A stretch of 64,000 bases of DNA, from the NCBI RefSeq assembly GCF_907165205.1, contig NC_058196.1, positions 2,522,501 to 2,586,500 on the forward strand, read 5' to 3'. The stretch comes from Coccinella septempunctata (lineage: Eukaryota > Arthropoda > Insecta > Coleoptera > Coccinellidae). Each line of letters opens with the position of its first letter. Position 1 is the first letter of the stretch. Made by a program: the position numbers and the translations under genes. The notes beneath the pieces were generated by a model that worked only from the letters and a program-made list of their open reading frames with translations, searched no databases and was not told where the DNA came from. Shown here one piece after another: positions 9,539 through 20,973 of this stretch.

Positions 9539-11157
9539 TATTATTATTATTTGGATGCTATCAATAATTTGGAAAACAAAAAAAGCATTGGAATACATTT
9601 CATTTCCACCAAAATCGTGAAATCAACAGCTCACGTGATAAGTGAGCATTTCGCCCATCTTATAAACTTGTCGGTGTCCTTGGGAAAATTCCCCAATATA
9701 TTAAAGGAATCCATTGTAATTCCGGTACCCAAATGTGGTAACTCGGAAGAAATCGCGAACTATCGTCCGATTTCAATTTTGAGTGTTCTATCCAAGATAT
9801 TTGAAAAAATCGTATCCACTAAGATGTTGAATTTTCTGAACAAATACAATCTTCTCAATAACGCCCAGCACGGCTTCAGAAGTGGCCGTTCTACTCTTTC
9901 CGCTGCACTCAAGTTTGTTGAGTCAGTATATCATGGCATTGATCAGGGTTTACAGGTGGCTGGATTATTTTTCGATCTTTCCTGCGCATTCGATACACTT
10001 TCTTTCGATTTCATTTTGAGTAAATGCTACAGTTTAGGTTTCAGGGGAGTGTTTCTGGACTGGTTGCGTAGCTACCTTCACCAGAGGACTATGCGTGTAA
10101 AAGTTGACGACAGTTATTCCGCTCGATTCCCAATAGATTGTGGTGTTCCCCAGGGCTCCGTGCTGGGACCACTACCTTTTCTATTATTTATTAATGATTT
10201 GCCTATTCACTTGAGATTATTTCTTTTGGTGTTATTTGCCGATGATACATCGGTTGTGGTCTCAGCGCGGAGTTACGAGGAACTTCGCAGTGCTTGCGAG
10301 GAAATTATTGGCCAATTCGTCAATTGGTGTCGGTCCAACAGAGTTGTTGTGAATGTCAATAAAACTGTTTACATTCATTTCGGTATTAGGAAAAACACAG
10401 TAGAGACTGTTGTACTAAATTACTCCAACTTCAATTTAAAATCTGCTGAAGAATGTAAATTTTTGGGAGTCTATATTGACAGGAATTTAACCTGGTCTAC
10501 TCATATAAGTTTTCTCTGTAAAAAGCTCAATAACTCTTACTATGCCATCAATAGAGTGAAAGACATGCTACCTGTCAGCTCATTAATGCAGATCTACTAT
10601 AGCCTAGTATATAGTCAACTCTCTTATAATATCTTACTCTGGGGAAACTGTGTAGAATTTAACAGAGCTTTCATAGCTCAAAAACGGATCATTCGTTTGA
10701 TATTCAAATTAAGTTCTCGTACATCATGCAGACCAGTTTTCGTTGAAAATAATTTGCTTTCTCTACCATGTATATATATATTCAAATGTTAAATATATGC
10801 TAAAGAAAATTTTCTGAATTGGACCAAATTATGTGAAAACCATGAATATAGTACAAGGAAAAAAGAAATTCTGCTTATACCTAAGCATAGAACAAAAAAA
10901 TTTGAGTATTCTCCCATGTACCAGAGTATAAGATTGTATAATTGTTTACCTAAAACTTTGAAGGCTCTCAAATTGCAACCATTCAAAAAGAAAATCAAGG
11001 ATTTGTTAATTAATAAATGTTACTATTCTACTGTCGAATTTTGTAATGATTGTCCGTCATTTATCATTGATTGATGAATTTTTATTTCGACCTGTCCTAT
11101 ACACTTTGTTGTCTAAAAGGATCAATAAACTATTATTATTATTATTATTATTATTAT
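9539..11157 (+). mobile_element. LINE N3, 5'-truncated (copy 1)
   Basis: The element interrupts the leader between GCATATCTTTTATG and ACTCATAATTATA; U5 and U6 show the empty site. An ATT run precedes the truncated coding start, and a longer (ATT)n tail follows the 3' UTR. Confidence 0.8.
9551..10792 (+). pseudogene. LINE N3 reverse transcriptase with premature stop (copy 1)
   Basis: RT of the same clade as N1. It has NYRPISILSV, motif A FFDLSCAFD, motif B GVPQGSVLGP, motif C FADD and the thumb region. A TTA-to-TAA change at about 10790 removes the last ~94 codons present in the copy at 35406-36929. Near the motif B region this copy has Pro for Leu (GPLPF). The stop is shared with copy 0 (128), so it predates the U1/U2 duplication. 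The start codon is not natural: coding begins inside the RT, without an endonuclease. Confidence 0.8.
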
Positions 11158-11637
11158 GAACTCATAATTATATAAAACACTCTCTAATTTTTCGTATTTT
11201 TAGTGCTAGGCTCAAGTATCACAAAAAAACAAAATATTTTATATCATCACTGGTATTCGTGTCATCTTTGCCACTACATAGTTGATTATTTAATATTTTA
11301 TATGTTCTTTTTTAGGTATCAAAAATAATGGATTGAACACAATAAGTAAAATATCGCAGGAATTTGGACAGGTTGAAAAACAATCTCTCATGAATTCGCC
11401 AACGTTTCGGAACTATATTGTTCCTTTCTCAAGGCTCATCATACAACTAATAAAAGTAACACTTTAAAATTGGTCATAGGAAGTTAAGGATAAATCAACA
11501 AACAGTCCGACGTGTGACAGTTAAATTGAACGAATGTAATTCGTTGATTCCATAGAAATTTCACAGCAATCTCATATCGAATCAGACGACGGAACGGGCA
11601 ATTGGGTGGTGGGGTGCTAGGAAGGGAAGGTAGGGGC
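11158..11637 (+). other. Core-unit leader (U2)
   Basis: No gene was found. Equivalent to 494-973, including the antisense GAAACGTT motif (11403-11442) and the G-rich block. Confidence 0.65.
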
Positions 11638-11672
11638 TATATAACAGCGGAGTGGATGTACCAAGTATTCAT
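11638..11672 (+). promoter_or_regulatory. Core promoter, TATA + Inr (U2)
   Basis: TATATAA at 11638-11644 and TCATT at 11668-11672, identical to U1. Confidence 0.7.
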
Positions 11673-11678
11673 TTGTGA

Positions 11679-12188
11679 ATGTGCTTCGTGCTGCAAATAT
11701 TGTGTTGTGGTTTACATTTTTTAACTTTGGTACTATCGAATTTTATCGTTTCATACTTAAATATTTTTTTCATTTTGGAAGACGAGATGGACAGAAAGAA
11801 GATCTTGAGAATGGGATTGGAAAAATTGAAGTCTAAACAAATTGACTTGAGGAGAACAGTTCAAATCAGGAATTTTCTGAAGTCACATGTAGGAGAACGA
11901 AAAAGAGAAAATGTTCCGCAGAAAAAATCCGACACTCACGCTGCAAGAAGAGAAGGTAATCAAGAAGAACATAGACAAAAAGTCGTGAAGAAAATAAATT
12001 CCGATGTTGGAGAAAAAAAGCAGTATGTGTCGAACGGAAATCTGAGAAAACGCTTGACGAGGTCTTTTATTCTGAAGGAGATTCTGAATATGACATCTAT
12101 TAGAAGAAAAGAAGATCCTAATATCAAACTTTTCAATGTGAATGACTACATTGAGATTTTTAGGAAGAAGGAGACACCTATAAAATGA
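11679..12188 (+). CDS. 169-codon basic ORF (U2)
   Basis: The protein is identical to the U1 copy. It has the same hydrophobic first 33 residues, the same internal ATG (Met37) in strong context at 11787, and the same promoter 41 bp upstream. The identity reflects the recent U1/U2 duplication and is not independent evidence of constraint. Function unknown. Confidence 0.5.
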   Translation: MCFVLQILCCGLHFLTLVLSNFIVSYLNIFFILEDEMDRKKILRMGLEKLKSKQIDLRRTVQIRNFLKSHVGERKRENVPQKKSDTHAARREGNQEEHRQKVVKKINSDVGEKKQYVSNGNLRKRLTRSFILKEILNMTSIRRKEDPNIKLFNVNDYIEIFRKKETPIK

Positions 12189-12964
12189 AAACTTTTGTAG
12201 GATTTGTAACTCCAGCCCGCGCTATATATTCAAAATGAAATATTAACTTCGAAAAAAATTGAAAATTGTTAGGTGTAGTGAAAAGACAACAGTACTGTTT
12301 TGAGTACTATGCGTAAAAGACTGAACGCTCCTTGACCTGCGATCAAGAAATAGAAAATTCATAATATAGGAGTGCAAGTCTGATAATGATTTATATAAAA
12401 AAAAAAACTTCAAAATATGAGCAGATATACTAATTATCAGTTAAAATTAAGTAGGAGGATATCAAATGAGTGAGCCTTCTAATTAGGGCGATAAATAAAC
12501 GAAATCAACTCAGATATATGAAAACCAACAACTGTTGATTTGTTTGTCCACTTTTATATCAATGTGTATTATGTTCCTGAATTAATTTCGTTTGGTTTGA
12601 GTTATTTCATCCTCTCATTTATTGAGACATTGGTTCACTATAACCAGGATAATTTCCAATCCTGCTTTTTTTTGTCATTCAAGAACATTGTTTGAGGGAT
12701 TCATCTACTATTTATATCCTACAGATAATTGGAAAAATTTGCTCATTTCAGTTTCACTAGTTATAATGGCTTCATAGATCTAACGTTACGCTACGGACCG
12801 TAATTTTTCATATTGTTTTCTCATTACTCCGTATGCCAGCTTCAGTACTATCGCGAATATTATTATTTCAGTTTCAACCTCAAAAAAAAGGCTACTGCAA
12901 CCAAAATTTTTCGTTATTTTCTCTAATAAATTTCAGCAATCCATTTTCAGAAATTTATGACGGA
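12189..12964 (+). other. 3' region of the core unit (U2)
   Basis: No gene was found. Same as 1525-2300, with a single sub-repeat and the same 298-bp deletion. Confidence 0.6.
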
Positions 12965-15083
12965 ATAGAATAGAATAGAATTCATTGATCCTCTAAGACA
13001 TACAAAAATGCATAGGACAAGTCAACAATGAAAAAATGAAACAAATAGTAAATTATTTTACACAAAAATTTACATCTCCCAAGAATTCCCCAACAGAATA
13101 ATAGCCTTGTTTATGTTTAACATCCTAATACTAGGTGGTAGGTGATTATACAATACGATTGCCTGATAGACAGGGCTTGCTTCATATTTCGATGTTTCAT
13201 GAAAAGGAATGCTAAGTGTGGTATCATTCCTTGTAGAGTATGTGTGGAAGCTAGAGAGCTTTACCATCAAATGATCATTTTCACGTAGGTATACTAAGCA
13301 CCTAAGTATAAACAGAGACGGCAAAGTGAGTATATTATTCACTTTGAATATATTTCTGCAGGTATCCATTGGTTTTAAATTGAAAATTAATCGTAACATT
13401 TTTTTTTGCATAATAAACACCCTATGAGAATCAATAGAGTTACCCCACAGTATAACATTGTAATTCAGTAAACTGTAAACTAAACCATAATAAATATTCA
13501 TCACAGCCTGAAAAGGAAGTGAATTCTTGATCCTGCTTATAGCATAGAGAGAGCTTGCTAATTTCTCACAGACATAATCACAGTGATCGCTCCATCTCAG
13601 TGAGCTATCCAAGTAAACACCTAAAAATTTAACTTTGTCTACCGATACAATAAGATGGTCCATGCATTTGACAACAATAGGTTCACAATCATTAATTCTA
13701 TTCTTAAATCTAATGCACTCAGTCATTCCCAAGTTCAGAATTAAATTATTAGCTTTACACCAATTTAGAAACTTACATACTAGTGAACTAAAAATATCTG
13801 ATAGATCGCTCAGGTCTCTGGCTGAGACCGCCACTGATGTATCGTCAACGAAAATAATTATGATTTCAGGATCTATGGACCCAGGTAGGTCATTTATGAA
13901 AAGGAGAAACAGCAGCGGTCCCAACACTGAACCCTGAGGTACTCCATGATGAAGATCATATTTCTCAGACCAGCAATTCTCTGTCTTAACATATAAGGAT
14001 CGATTCTTCAAAAATGACATCAGCCATTGGAGAAAAATACCACGAAAACCGATATTGTATAGTTTGATCTCCAAAAACTCCAAATTTATAACATCGAATG
14101 TTCGGGACAAATCAAAAAATATGCCAGCCAATTCCTCATCTAATTTTTTATAGATAAAATCAACCATCGAAAATGCTGCTGTTTGTGTAGTTTTTTCCCT
14201 AAAACCATGTTGGCAGTCGGTAATAATTCGGAAGCGAGTCAGAAATGACATCATGCGATTTAGCACAATTTTTTCAAAGAGTTTGGAGAAAACACTTAAC
14301 ACCGAAATGGGTCTATAATTGTCAATGCAGCAAGAATCATGCTTTTTAAAAACGGGAATCACAGACGCCACTTTCAAAAGATCTGGGAATTTACCAGTTG
14401 TAACCGATAAATTAATAATACAAACAAGATTTTCAGCGATATTATCCACTATAAACTTCAACACGGAGATAGATACTCCATCAATACCAGTACTCTTTTT
14501 ATTTTTCAAGCCTCTAACAGTACTAACTAATTCCTCAGTCACAACCGGATGAAAAAAGAAAGTGTTTCCCGACAAAGCTGAGGTCGTACATGAAGATGAC
14601 AAAATATTTCCATAATAATCCTGGAGAATTCTTTCGACAACTGAAGCAAAATGGTTAGCAAAAACATTAGCAACATCTCTTGGCTCCGTATAACTTTCCC
14701 CACAATAATTTATTTGTACTGCTATTTTTGTACTTCCTTTTCTCCCAGTAATGCTATTTACCATATTCCATACCGCTCTATTACTATTGCTGGAAGAGTT
14801 TATGACCTCCGAGAAATAACTAGATTTAGTGAGCCATAAGAGTTGTCTAAAATCTGACTTTGCTTTTTTATAGACTTCATAAGAACCCACAGTCTTCATA
14901 TTTATATTTAACCAATCTAAATTTTTCAAATTCTTGCTTGCTTCCCTCACTTCCTCATTTATCCAGTTTTTCCTATTCTGATTTGAATTCCCAGACTTCA
15001 CAAGCGGACAATTTATTTCCAGAGAATACTGTATTAACTGTGCAAATATAACGAAGGCATCATCAATATTGGTGCATTTATAT
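12965..15083 (-). mobile_element. LINE N1 (U2)
   Basis: Same boundaries as in U1: TTCTA-repeat tail after GACGGA, and truncation against the N2 tail. Confidence 0.8.
13070..15001 (-). CDS. LINE N1 reverse transcriptase, 643 codons (U2)
   Basis: Full-length open frame as in U1, with FVDD, GVPQGSVLG and DLSRTFD unchanged. I noted two replacements: Leu95 is Val, and His191 is Asn. No endonuclease. The frame is open upstream of the annotated start as in U1. Confidence 0.8.
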   Translation of the reverse strand: MKSGNSNQNRKNWINEEVREASKNLKNLDWLNINMKTVGSYEVYKKAKSDFRQLLWLTKSSYFSEVINSSSNSNRAVWNMVNSITGRKGSTKIAVQINYCGESYTEPRDVANVFANHFASVVERILQDYYGNILSSSCTTSALSGNTFFFHPVVTEELVSTVRGLKNKKSTGIDGVSISVLKFIVDNIAENLVCIINLSVTTGKFPDLLKVASVIPVFKKHDSCCIDNYRPISVLSVFSKLFEKIVLNRMMSFLTRFRIITDCQHGFREKTTQTAAFSMVDFIYKKLDEELAGIFFDLSRTFDVINLEFLEIKLYNIGFRGIFLQWLMSFLKNRSLYVKTENCWSEKYDLHHGVPQGSVLGPLLFLLFINDLPGSIDPEIIIIFVDDTSVAVSARDLSDLSDIFSSLVCKFLNWCKANNLILNLGMTECIRFKNRINDCEPIVVKCMDHLIVSVDKVKFLGVYLDSSLRWSDHCDYVCEKLASSLYAISRIKNSLPFQAVMNIYYGLVYSLLNYNVILWGNSIDSHRVFIMQKKMLRLIFNLKPMDTCRNIFKVNNILTLPSLFILRCLVYLRENDHLMVKLSSFHTYSTRNDTTLSIPFHETSKYEASPVYQAIVLYNHLPPSIRMLNINKAIILLGNSWEM

Positions 15084-17767
15084 ATTTATTTATTTATTTA
15101 TTTGCCAAATAGGACATCTACAGGTATAAAACCCAAATTGATGTCCATAAATTACAAAAAAAGTACAATCAAGTAGGACACAGATAAAAATTAAACTACA
15201 TTTATCTATTTAACAATAAGAAACCCACAAAACACTCCGGAGAACCAATTATTCTCTCAACCCTTTTTTTTTTGTTTTTCTTTTCTTTTAATTTCAAAAT
15301 TCAGAATATGCGGAAATATTGGTTACAAATTATGCCAACTAATTCTATAAGTTTCTCTTCTAAATGCACCTCAGTGTGAGGTGAAAGATATCGAGGTTGT
15401 TGAATCTTTTATTAAAAAGTGCAAGCATTCTATTAATCGGTGAATTATTTCTCAAATTTGTTCTATTTCGAGTCAAATCAAAAGTAGGGTTATTCCTCAG
15501 CCGTCTAGATGGTATATGAATTCTCATCAGATACAACAAGTCTGGGGAATCGACCAAGCCCCTCAACACCTTGAATAAGAAAATCATATCGGATTGCTTT
15601 CTACGACTATCCAGTGAGAGAAGGCCAAATTTACTCCTCAAGCCCCCAGTGCTCGCCAAGTTGTCACGAGAACCCTCAACTCTGTAGTCCAAATATATTA
15701 AAAAATTATTCTGAATGACCTCCAAACGATGCTTATATACCTCATACTGGGGACTCCACACAGTTGATGCATAATTCAATCTGCCATAAACGTAAGCGAA
15801 ATAGAGAGCCTTTAGGGCACTCACAGACGAGAATTGTCGACAAGTTCTTAAAATAAACCCAAGCATACGATTGCCCCTGTCGACAAGGGACTCAACATGA
15901 GGTGCGAAGGTCATTTTGCTATCAAATATGACACCAAGGTCCCTTATCTCCTTTTTTTTATGGAGCAATTTACCCCCAAAGTTATAGTTGTAATCCACTA
16001 TATTGAAATTACGGGTGAAGTTGATGAAGGAACATTTGTCCAAGTTCAACTGCAATCTATTTGTTTTGCAATAAACGAAAAATTCATCAAGATCAATCTG
16101 GAAAGCAAGACAATCGTTAAAAGTCTGAACTCTCGCAAAAATCTTAAAATCATCGGCGTAAGCCAAGAATTGACAAAATTTGAAACAGGTCCCCACGTCA
16201 TTCAGAAAGATTAAGAATAAGATAGGTCCCAGATGGGATCCCTGAGGTACACCTGAAGTTGCTATATAAGGCTTAGATTTATAACCATTCACATAAGTGA
16301 TCAAAACCCTACCGCTGATGTAGGAGGACAGCCACCGAAGCAGATCCCCGTGCACACCGGCCTCTGACAGCTTCAACATTAATATATTGTGATCTACTTT
16401 ATCAAATGCTTTGCTGAAGTCGGTGTACACGGAGTCGACCTGGACACGCTCATCCATAGCAGATAGTATATACTCGGCATAAAGAACAAGGTTTGACTCA
16501 GTAGATCTTTTGGGAAAAAAGCCATGTTGTTGGTCAACTATGAAAGACTTAAGGAACCCGATCAATAACATCGTTCACTATTTTCTCCAGAATTTTACCG
16601 AAAATATTCAACTTACAGATGGGTCGATAATTTTCTACTTTACTTCGATCTCCCAGTTTAGGAATAGGGACCACATAAGAAACTTTCCATTGATCAGGAA
16701 ATATGCACTCCTTAAGAGATGAATTGAACAGGGAGCATAGTGGAACGCATAGATTTTTTGAACATCTCCTGATAAAAACTGAAGGAATTCCATCAGGACC
16801 CGCCCCCTTGCTTTAATCCAGTTGACAAAGAGCTCTCGCTACGCCTTCTTCATCTACCTCAATTTCAGACAACACATTATTACACAGATTATTGCTCTTA
16901 TGCATTGAAAACTTTTGTTTACAAGGCTGAAAAACGCCACGAAAATATTCGGCAAACAGATCTGCCACACCCTCGCCCTCAGCAGTTTTACCATCAAAAC
17001 TCACCAAATAAGGAATCTTACCTCTACGATCTTTCAGAGAAACAAGCTGCCAGAATCCTGTTGTATCATGAGGTATCAAATTTTCTATGGTCTCTAAGTT
17101 TTTTTCATAGTCATTCTTTATACTCAATTTACATCTTCGTCTTAAATACGAGAAAACTTTATAGTCCAATTCAGTAGAAGATATCTTCCACTTTTTATGA
17201 GCCCTATTTTTATCCTTTATAAGTTTTATTGTGCCAGGTGTATAATATTGAGGAAAATTATTATTAATTTTTTTTTTAGGTACATGTTTTTCAATGATAT
17301 TATATATTTTAGAGTAAAATAAACCGATACAATCACCAACTTCACCGTTTAAAAAAAAGTGAGGACCAATTAATTTTTTCCAATTCAGTATTGATATTAT
17401 TATAATTAGCCCCTTTGAAATTGTAAGCATAAGTCAATTTGGAATGAAGGATCTTAACATTAAAAAAGTTCAACAGCAGTTCTACACTAACATGATGGGG
17501 ATCTTCTGGGACTAAAGGATCAGCCGATTTAATGACCCTTTCAATGCATAACTTGTTATCAAAAATTAAATCCAAAATTCTGTTATTAACATTGGTGAAT
17601 GAGTTGAACTGCTTAAAATTACAAAAATTCACTATATCTAGCAATCGACTAAACCTGGAATCAATTCCTTTAGGTATTAAATACGAATTATGGGGTTTGA
17701 ACTCCCATGTAATATTTGGCATATTGAAGTCGCCACAAATTAATACAGTATCATCGAAAAATATATT
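15084..17767 (-). pseudogene. LINE N2 endonuclease-RT, decayed (U2)
   Basis: The RT palm-to-end is open here as one 403-codon frame (15360-16571) with DFSKAFDKVD, SGVPQGSHLGP and YADD, because the T run broken in U1 is intact. Upstream, an A-run insertion near 17350 shifts the endonuclease frame (17342-17722), and the ancestral TAA near 16813 separates the linker from the RT. The element is not functional as a whole. Confidence 0.8.
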
Positions 17768-17776
17768 GGAGAGAAA

Positions 17777-19327
17777 TTGAAGCTATCAAAACGTGTGAAT
17801 GAGTTTGCAAAAAAGTTGGTAGAGAATCAGTTTATAAGTAAAACACTTAGCAAGAAGATTATGACTCACAATTCGGTCCCCCCTAAGATCTACGGGTTGA
17901 GAAAAACACATAAAGAAAATTTTGCCTTAAGACCAATTGTTAGCTGTGTTAACGCCCCTTGTTATAACTTGGCAACCTTTTTACATCAGATACTCTTACC
18001 AGTAACAACAACAACTTTCAATTACAAGGTGAAAAGTTCATTTGAGTTTGTGAAGAACTTAAACAATGTACAGCTGCCTGATCACTACAAGCTCATTTCA
18101 TTAGATGTCATTTTACTCTTTACAAATATTCCAAAAGGGTTAGTTCTGAGCACACTCTCTAAACGATGGTCTTACATATCCGCATATACGAACATTCCAA
18201 AGAAGATATTTCTAGAAATGATCGAGTTTTATTTCGATTCGAGTTACTTCAGTTTTGGAGGGAACATATATTTACAGCTAGACGGAAGTGCCATGGGCAA
18301 CCCTCTTAGTCCAATTCTAGCAGAGATAGCAATGGATGAGTTGGTGTCTTCGGTGTTGGCGAACTTACCTTTTGTTCTTCCCTTCTTCTGGTTATACGTG
18401 GATGATTCGATCACAGCAGTGCCCGAGGAGGAATTCGATACCATCCTAGATTACTTCAATGCATTCAACCCAAAACTTCAGTTTACCATGGAGACAGAAA
18501 GAGATAATAAACTAGCCTTTCTAGATGTTGAAGTACATAGAAAAGAGTGTGGAACCCTACTTACGAATTGGTTCACCAAGCCAACTAGCTCGGGCAGAAT
18601 TTTAAATTACCACTCCTACAACCCTATTGGCCATAAGTTGAGTACTGTTAAGGGTTTACTTCACAGAATGATGAACCTCATTCACCATACCTTTCATGAC
18701 TCCAATTTGAGAACTATTAAAAACATTCTCAAGATGAACAATTACCCGAATACCTTCGTGAATAAGTGCTTAAATTCTTACTTCAGACAACATAGGGCCT
18801 TTAACAACTCAGAAAAGCCTCCGTGTAAGTTTTACAAGTTTCCTTTCATTGATGGGCTTTCACAGAGAATAAGTACAGTGTTCGACAGCAATACCAAATT
18901 GGCCTTTTACAATGTCAGATCCACCAAGTGTTTATACACGCGTTTGAAAGATCCCACACCGTTATTATCGCTGTCAAACGTAATATATAAGATACCATGT
19001 TCTTGCGGGAAATCATATATTGGCCAGACCAAACAGTACCTAAAGTCGAGGATAAGCCAACATACCAACGATTGTAAAAACCAGAATCAGAATAAACCAA
19101 ACAAAACAGCGTTAGCATCACACCATTTTGAAACTGGACACTCTTTTATATTCGAAGATGCCACAGTGCTAGATCGGGAGGCCAATTGGTTTAAACGCAA
19201 CGTGGGGGAGATGATCCAAATAAACTTGGCCGACACTGTCAACCTAAGAAGTGACTGCGCTAATCTTAGCATTATATATAGCAACATACTAAACATATAC
19301 GCACGACAAAATATTAAATTCAGGTAG
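17777..19327 (+). CDS. PLE1 RT + GIY-YIG ORF (U2)
   Basis: A 516-codon open frame with the motifs described for U1, including Leu at position 113 of motif A, YVDD and the GIY-YIG block with Arg425. Near the GIY-YIG region it has Thr for Ile (SQHTND) and Ala for Val (EDATV) relative to U1. It is a 5'-truncated fragment starting at TTG. Confidence 0.85.
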   Translation: MKLSKRVNEFAKKLVENQFISKTLSKKIMTHNSVPPKIYGLRKTHKENFALRPIVSCVNAPCYNLATFLHQILLPVTTTTFNYKVKSSFEFVKNLNNVQLPDHYKLISLDVILLFTNIPKGLVLSTLSKRWSYISAYTNIPKKIFLEMIEFYFDSSYFSFGGNIYLQLDGSAMGNPLSPILAEIAMDELVSSVLANLPFVLPFFWLYVDDSITAVPEEEFDTILDYFNAFNPKLQFTMETERDNKLAFLDVEVHRKECGTLLTNWFTKPTSSGRILNYHSYNPIGHKLSTVKGLLHRMMNLIHHTFHDSNLRTIKNILKMNNYPNTFVNKCLNSYFRQHRAFNNSEKPPCKFYKFPFIDGLSQRISTVFDSNTKLAFYNVRSTKCLYTRLKDPTPLLSLSNVIYKIPCSCGKSYIGQTKQYLKSRISQHTNDCKNQNQNKPNKTALASHHFETGHSFIFEDATVLDREANWFKRNVGEMIQINLADTVNLRSDCANLSIIYSNILNIYARQNIKFR

Positions 19328-19723
19328 TTTTTTTGTTTTTTGTTTTAGGTGTAATTTAATTTTATTTAAGAAATATTGATGTTCAAAGTAGAATAGTTAG
19401 TTTGTCCAATATTTGTCCAGTTCGTGAGATTTTGTGAATTCTCTGTTCAACGGTATTTTCATGTTTCTCTTCTTATGAAAGCGATGACGGAGGCGCATTT
19501 CTTTTCCGTTCAGATGTACTATAATAATAAGTATTCAACAATATGAAATTCAGTATGAATTTGACGACGGGAAGGAGTGTGTCGCTGTCACCTGTTTCAC
19601 CTACATGTTATTGCGATCTTTTTGTCATGGACTAGAGGAACACAGTTGAATTCTAGGTAGTGAATTTTTTTTTATTGTTGTGTAATGTTTGTACATTCAC
19701 TGTTGTCTGTATGTTTTTTAGAG

Positions 19724-19756
19724 CTTGAGAAAGCAACAATAAAGTTGCGAAACGTC
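19724..19756 (+). ncRNA. Hammerhead-like motif in PLE1 3' UTR (U2)
   Basis: Identical to 9057-9089: stem GCAAC/GTTGC, then GAAACGTC, with a non-canonical 5' core. Confidence 0.45.
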
Positions 19757-19817
19757 ACTCATAGAAGAAGTTGGAGTTCTTTGTGAAATTTATTCCGATC
19801 CCACGACCACTATCAAT

Positions 19818-20205
19818 CATTCTTTCTATAGTTTTCATTTCCTCAGGAGTACCGTGGATCTAATAGACCTCTAGGTCGTAGTGCAAAGGAATTCCCCTCC
19901 AGTATACCATCTACAACGTGAATGTAAATGATGAAAAAGAATTCTCTAGAAATTATTAATTTTGAAATATTGTTTGGAGCAGCGAGATTTGAAACAAACT
20001 TAAGAATTGAAATACTAATGCGCTTCAATACTTGCTTCTCCAGATAGTTATTATCTGTATCGATAACTTATACTTCTCAATTGTTGATATTTTATCATTT
20101 CATATTATCAGAAACGTTTGAAAAAATAAACAGTAATATAATATATTCTTTCTGTAAGAAAAATACTCTGGGGAATTATCATTTAAATTTGCATATCTTT
20201 TATGC
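19818..20205 (+). other. Core-unit leader between PLE1 and N3 (U2)
   Basis: No gene was found. Matches 9151-9538. Confidence 0.6.
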
Positions 20206-20330
20206 TATTATTATTATTTGGATGCTATCAATAATACAATCTTCTCAATAACGCCCAGCACGGCTTCAGAAGTGGCCGTTCTACTCTTTCCGCTGCACTC
20301 AAGTTTGTTGAGTCAGTATATCATGGCATT
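20206..20330 (+). pseudogene. LINE N3 copy 2, left fragment
   Basis: The N3 start is followed by a ~277-bp deletion: ATCAATAAT joins directly to ACAATCTTCTC, and short AAT microhomology lies at the break. The fragment then runs to the PLE2 insertion after TATCATGGCATT. The rest of this copy is at 24838-26060. Confidence 0.8.
20319..20330 (+). repeat. Target-site duplication, left copy (12 bp)
   Basis: TATCATGGCATT recurs at 24838-24849 and is present once in the uninterrupted N3 copies. Two terminal bases could instead belong to the element. Confidence 0.8.
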
Positions 20331-20430
20331 TGAATCTGTAAAATGGTGACCTCACATCAACAATGCTAATATGGGAATGGTGGTGGAAAAGGTCAAAATA
20401 TTCGGGATTTAAACTTCCAACTTAGCCAAC
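20331..20430 (-). repeat. PLE2 pseudo-LTR repeat, 3' copy
   Basis: 100 bp, repeated directly at 23488-23587 and, incomplete and inverted, at about 24776-24837. On the minus strand it lies immediately 3' of the hammerhead core. Confidence 0.8.
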
Positions 20431-20458
20431 GTTTCGGAAATTATATTTCCATCATCAG
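20431..20458 (-). ncRNA. Minimal hammerhead ribozyme motif (PLE2, minus copy)
   Basis: Minus strand: CTGATGA, stem GGAAAT/ATTTCC with an ATA loop, then GAAACGTT. Both conserved cores are intact. The palindromic ACGT gives only a 2-bp stem III in a monomer, the form known in PLEs to act as dimers. Confidence 0.7.
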
Positions 20459-20973
20459 GGCACTGAAAATGAGAAAACAAACTCTGAAAAGTCTCTCCCT
20501 TCTCGATAGTGAGACAAAAGTGCAAAACATCAATACAAGGATACTTGTTACTTCTTAAAAAATTGGTATAAAAAGTGATTAAAAAAGAAAATTACAAAAT
20601 TACTCGAAATTACAAAATATCACAAAAAAATAAAAATGACAAAGTCAAAATCAAGAAGCACAGCACAGAGGAGAAGGAGAAGAGAAAGAAACATATAAAA
20701 AACAAGAATTACCAAATATATGAATATGCATATAAATATCAATAAATAAATAAATTGATAAATTAATAAATTGAAATGTAAAAGAAATCACAGATCAATT
20801 GATACTCACAAGATGAAATTGCTTTTCCCACAGTCATTGAAAAATATCATATATAAAATTCATTAAAACAAAACAATGGTACGCTTTCATCGAGGTAAAA
20901 CAATGACAACAAAGGGAGATCGGGAACATATGAAGACAAACACAGAGAAATGTGGACGGACACCGAGAAATGT

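Larger units (their letters stand above)
1..10664. repeat. Composite tandem unit U1 (10.66 kb)
   Basis: Position 1 corresponds to 10665, and the promoter, ORFs and LINEs recur with an offset of 10664-10667 bp. The unit contains the N3 3' end, the core gene, N1, N2, PLE1 and the leader to the next N3. U1 and U2 differ by only scattered substitutions and homopolymer indels, so the duplication is recent. U1 and U2 share derived states absent from U3-U6, for example loss of two 190-bp sub-repeats. Confidence 0.9.
17768..19817 (+). mobile_element. Penelope-like element PLE1 (U2)
   Basis: Same truncation point and 3' junction as in U1. Confidence 0.8.

Noticed and set aside
1..10664. Assembly duplication as the source of the near-identical units
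   Set aside because: Not excluded, but unit-specific changes (PLE2 insert, R4/Dong insert, 298-bp deletion, distinct substitutions) argue for real separate copies.
1015..12188. Histone or snRNA gene cluster
   Set aside because: Tandem small genes with TATA boxes suggest this, but the protein has no histone-fold sequence and no histone 3' stem-loop was found.
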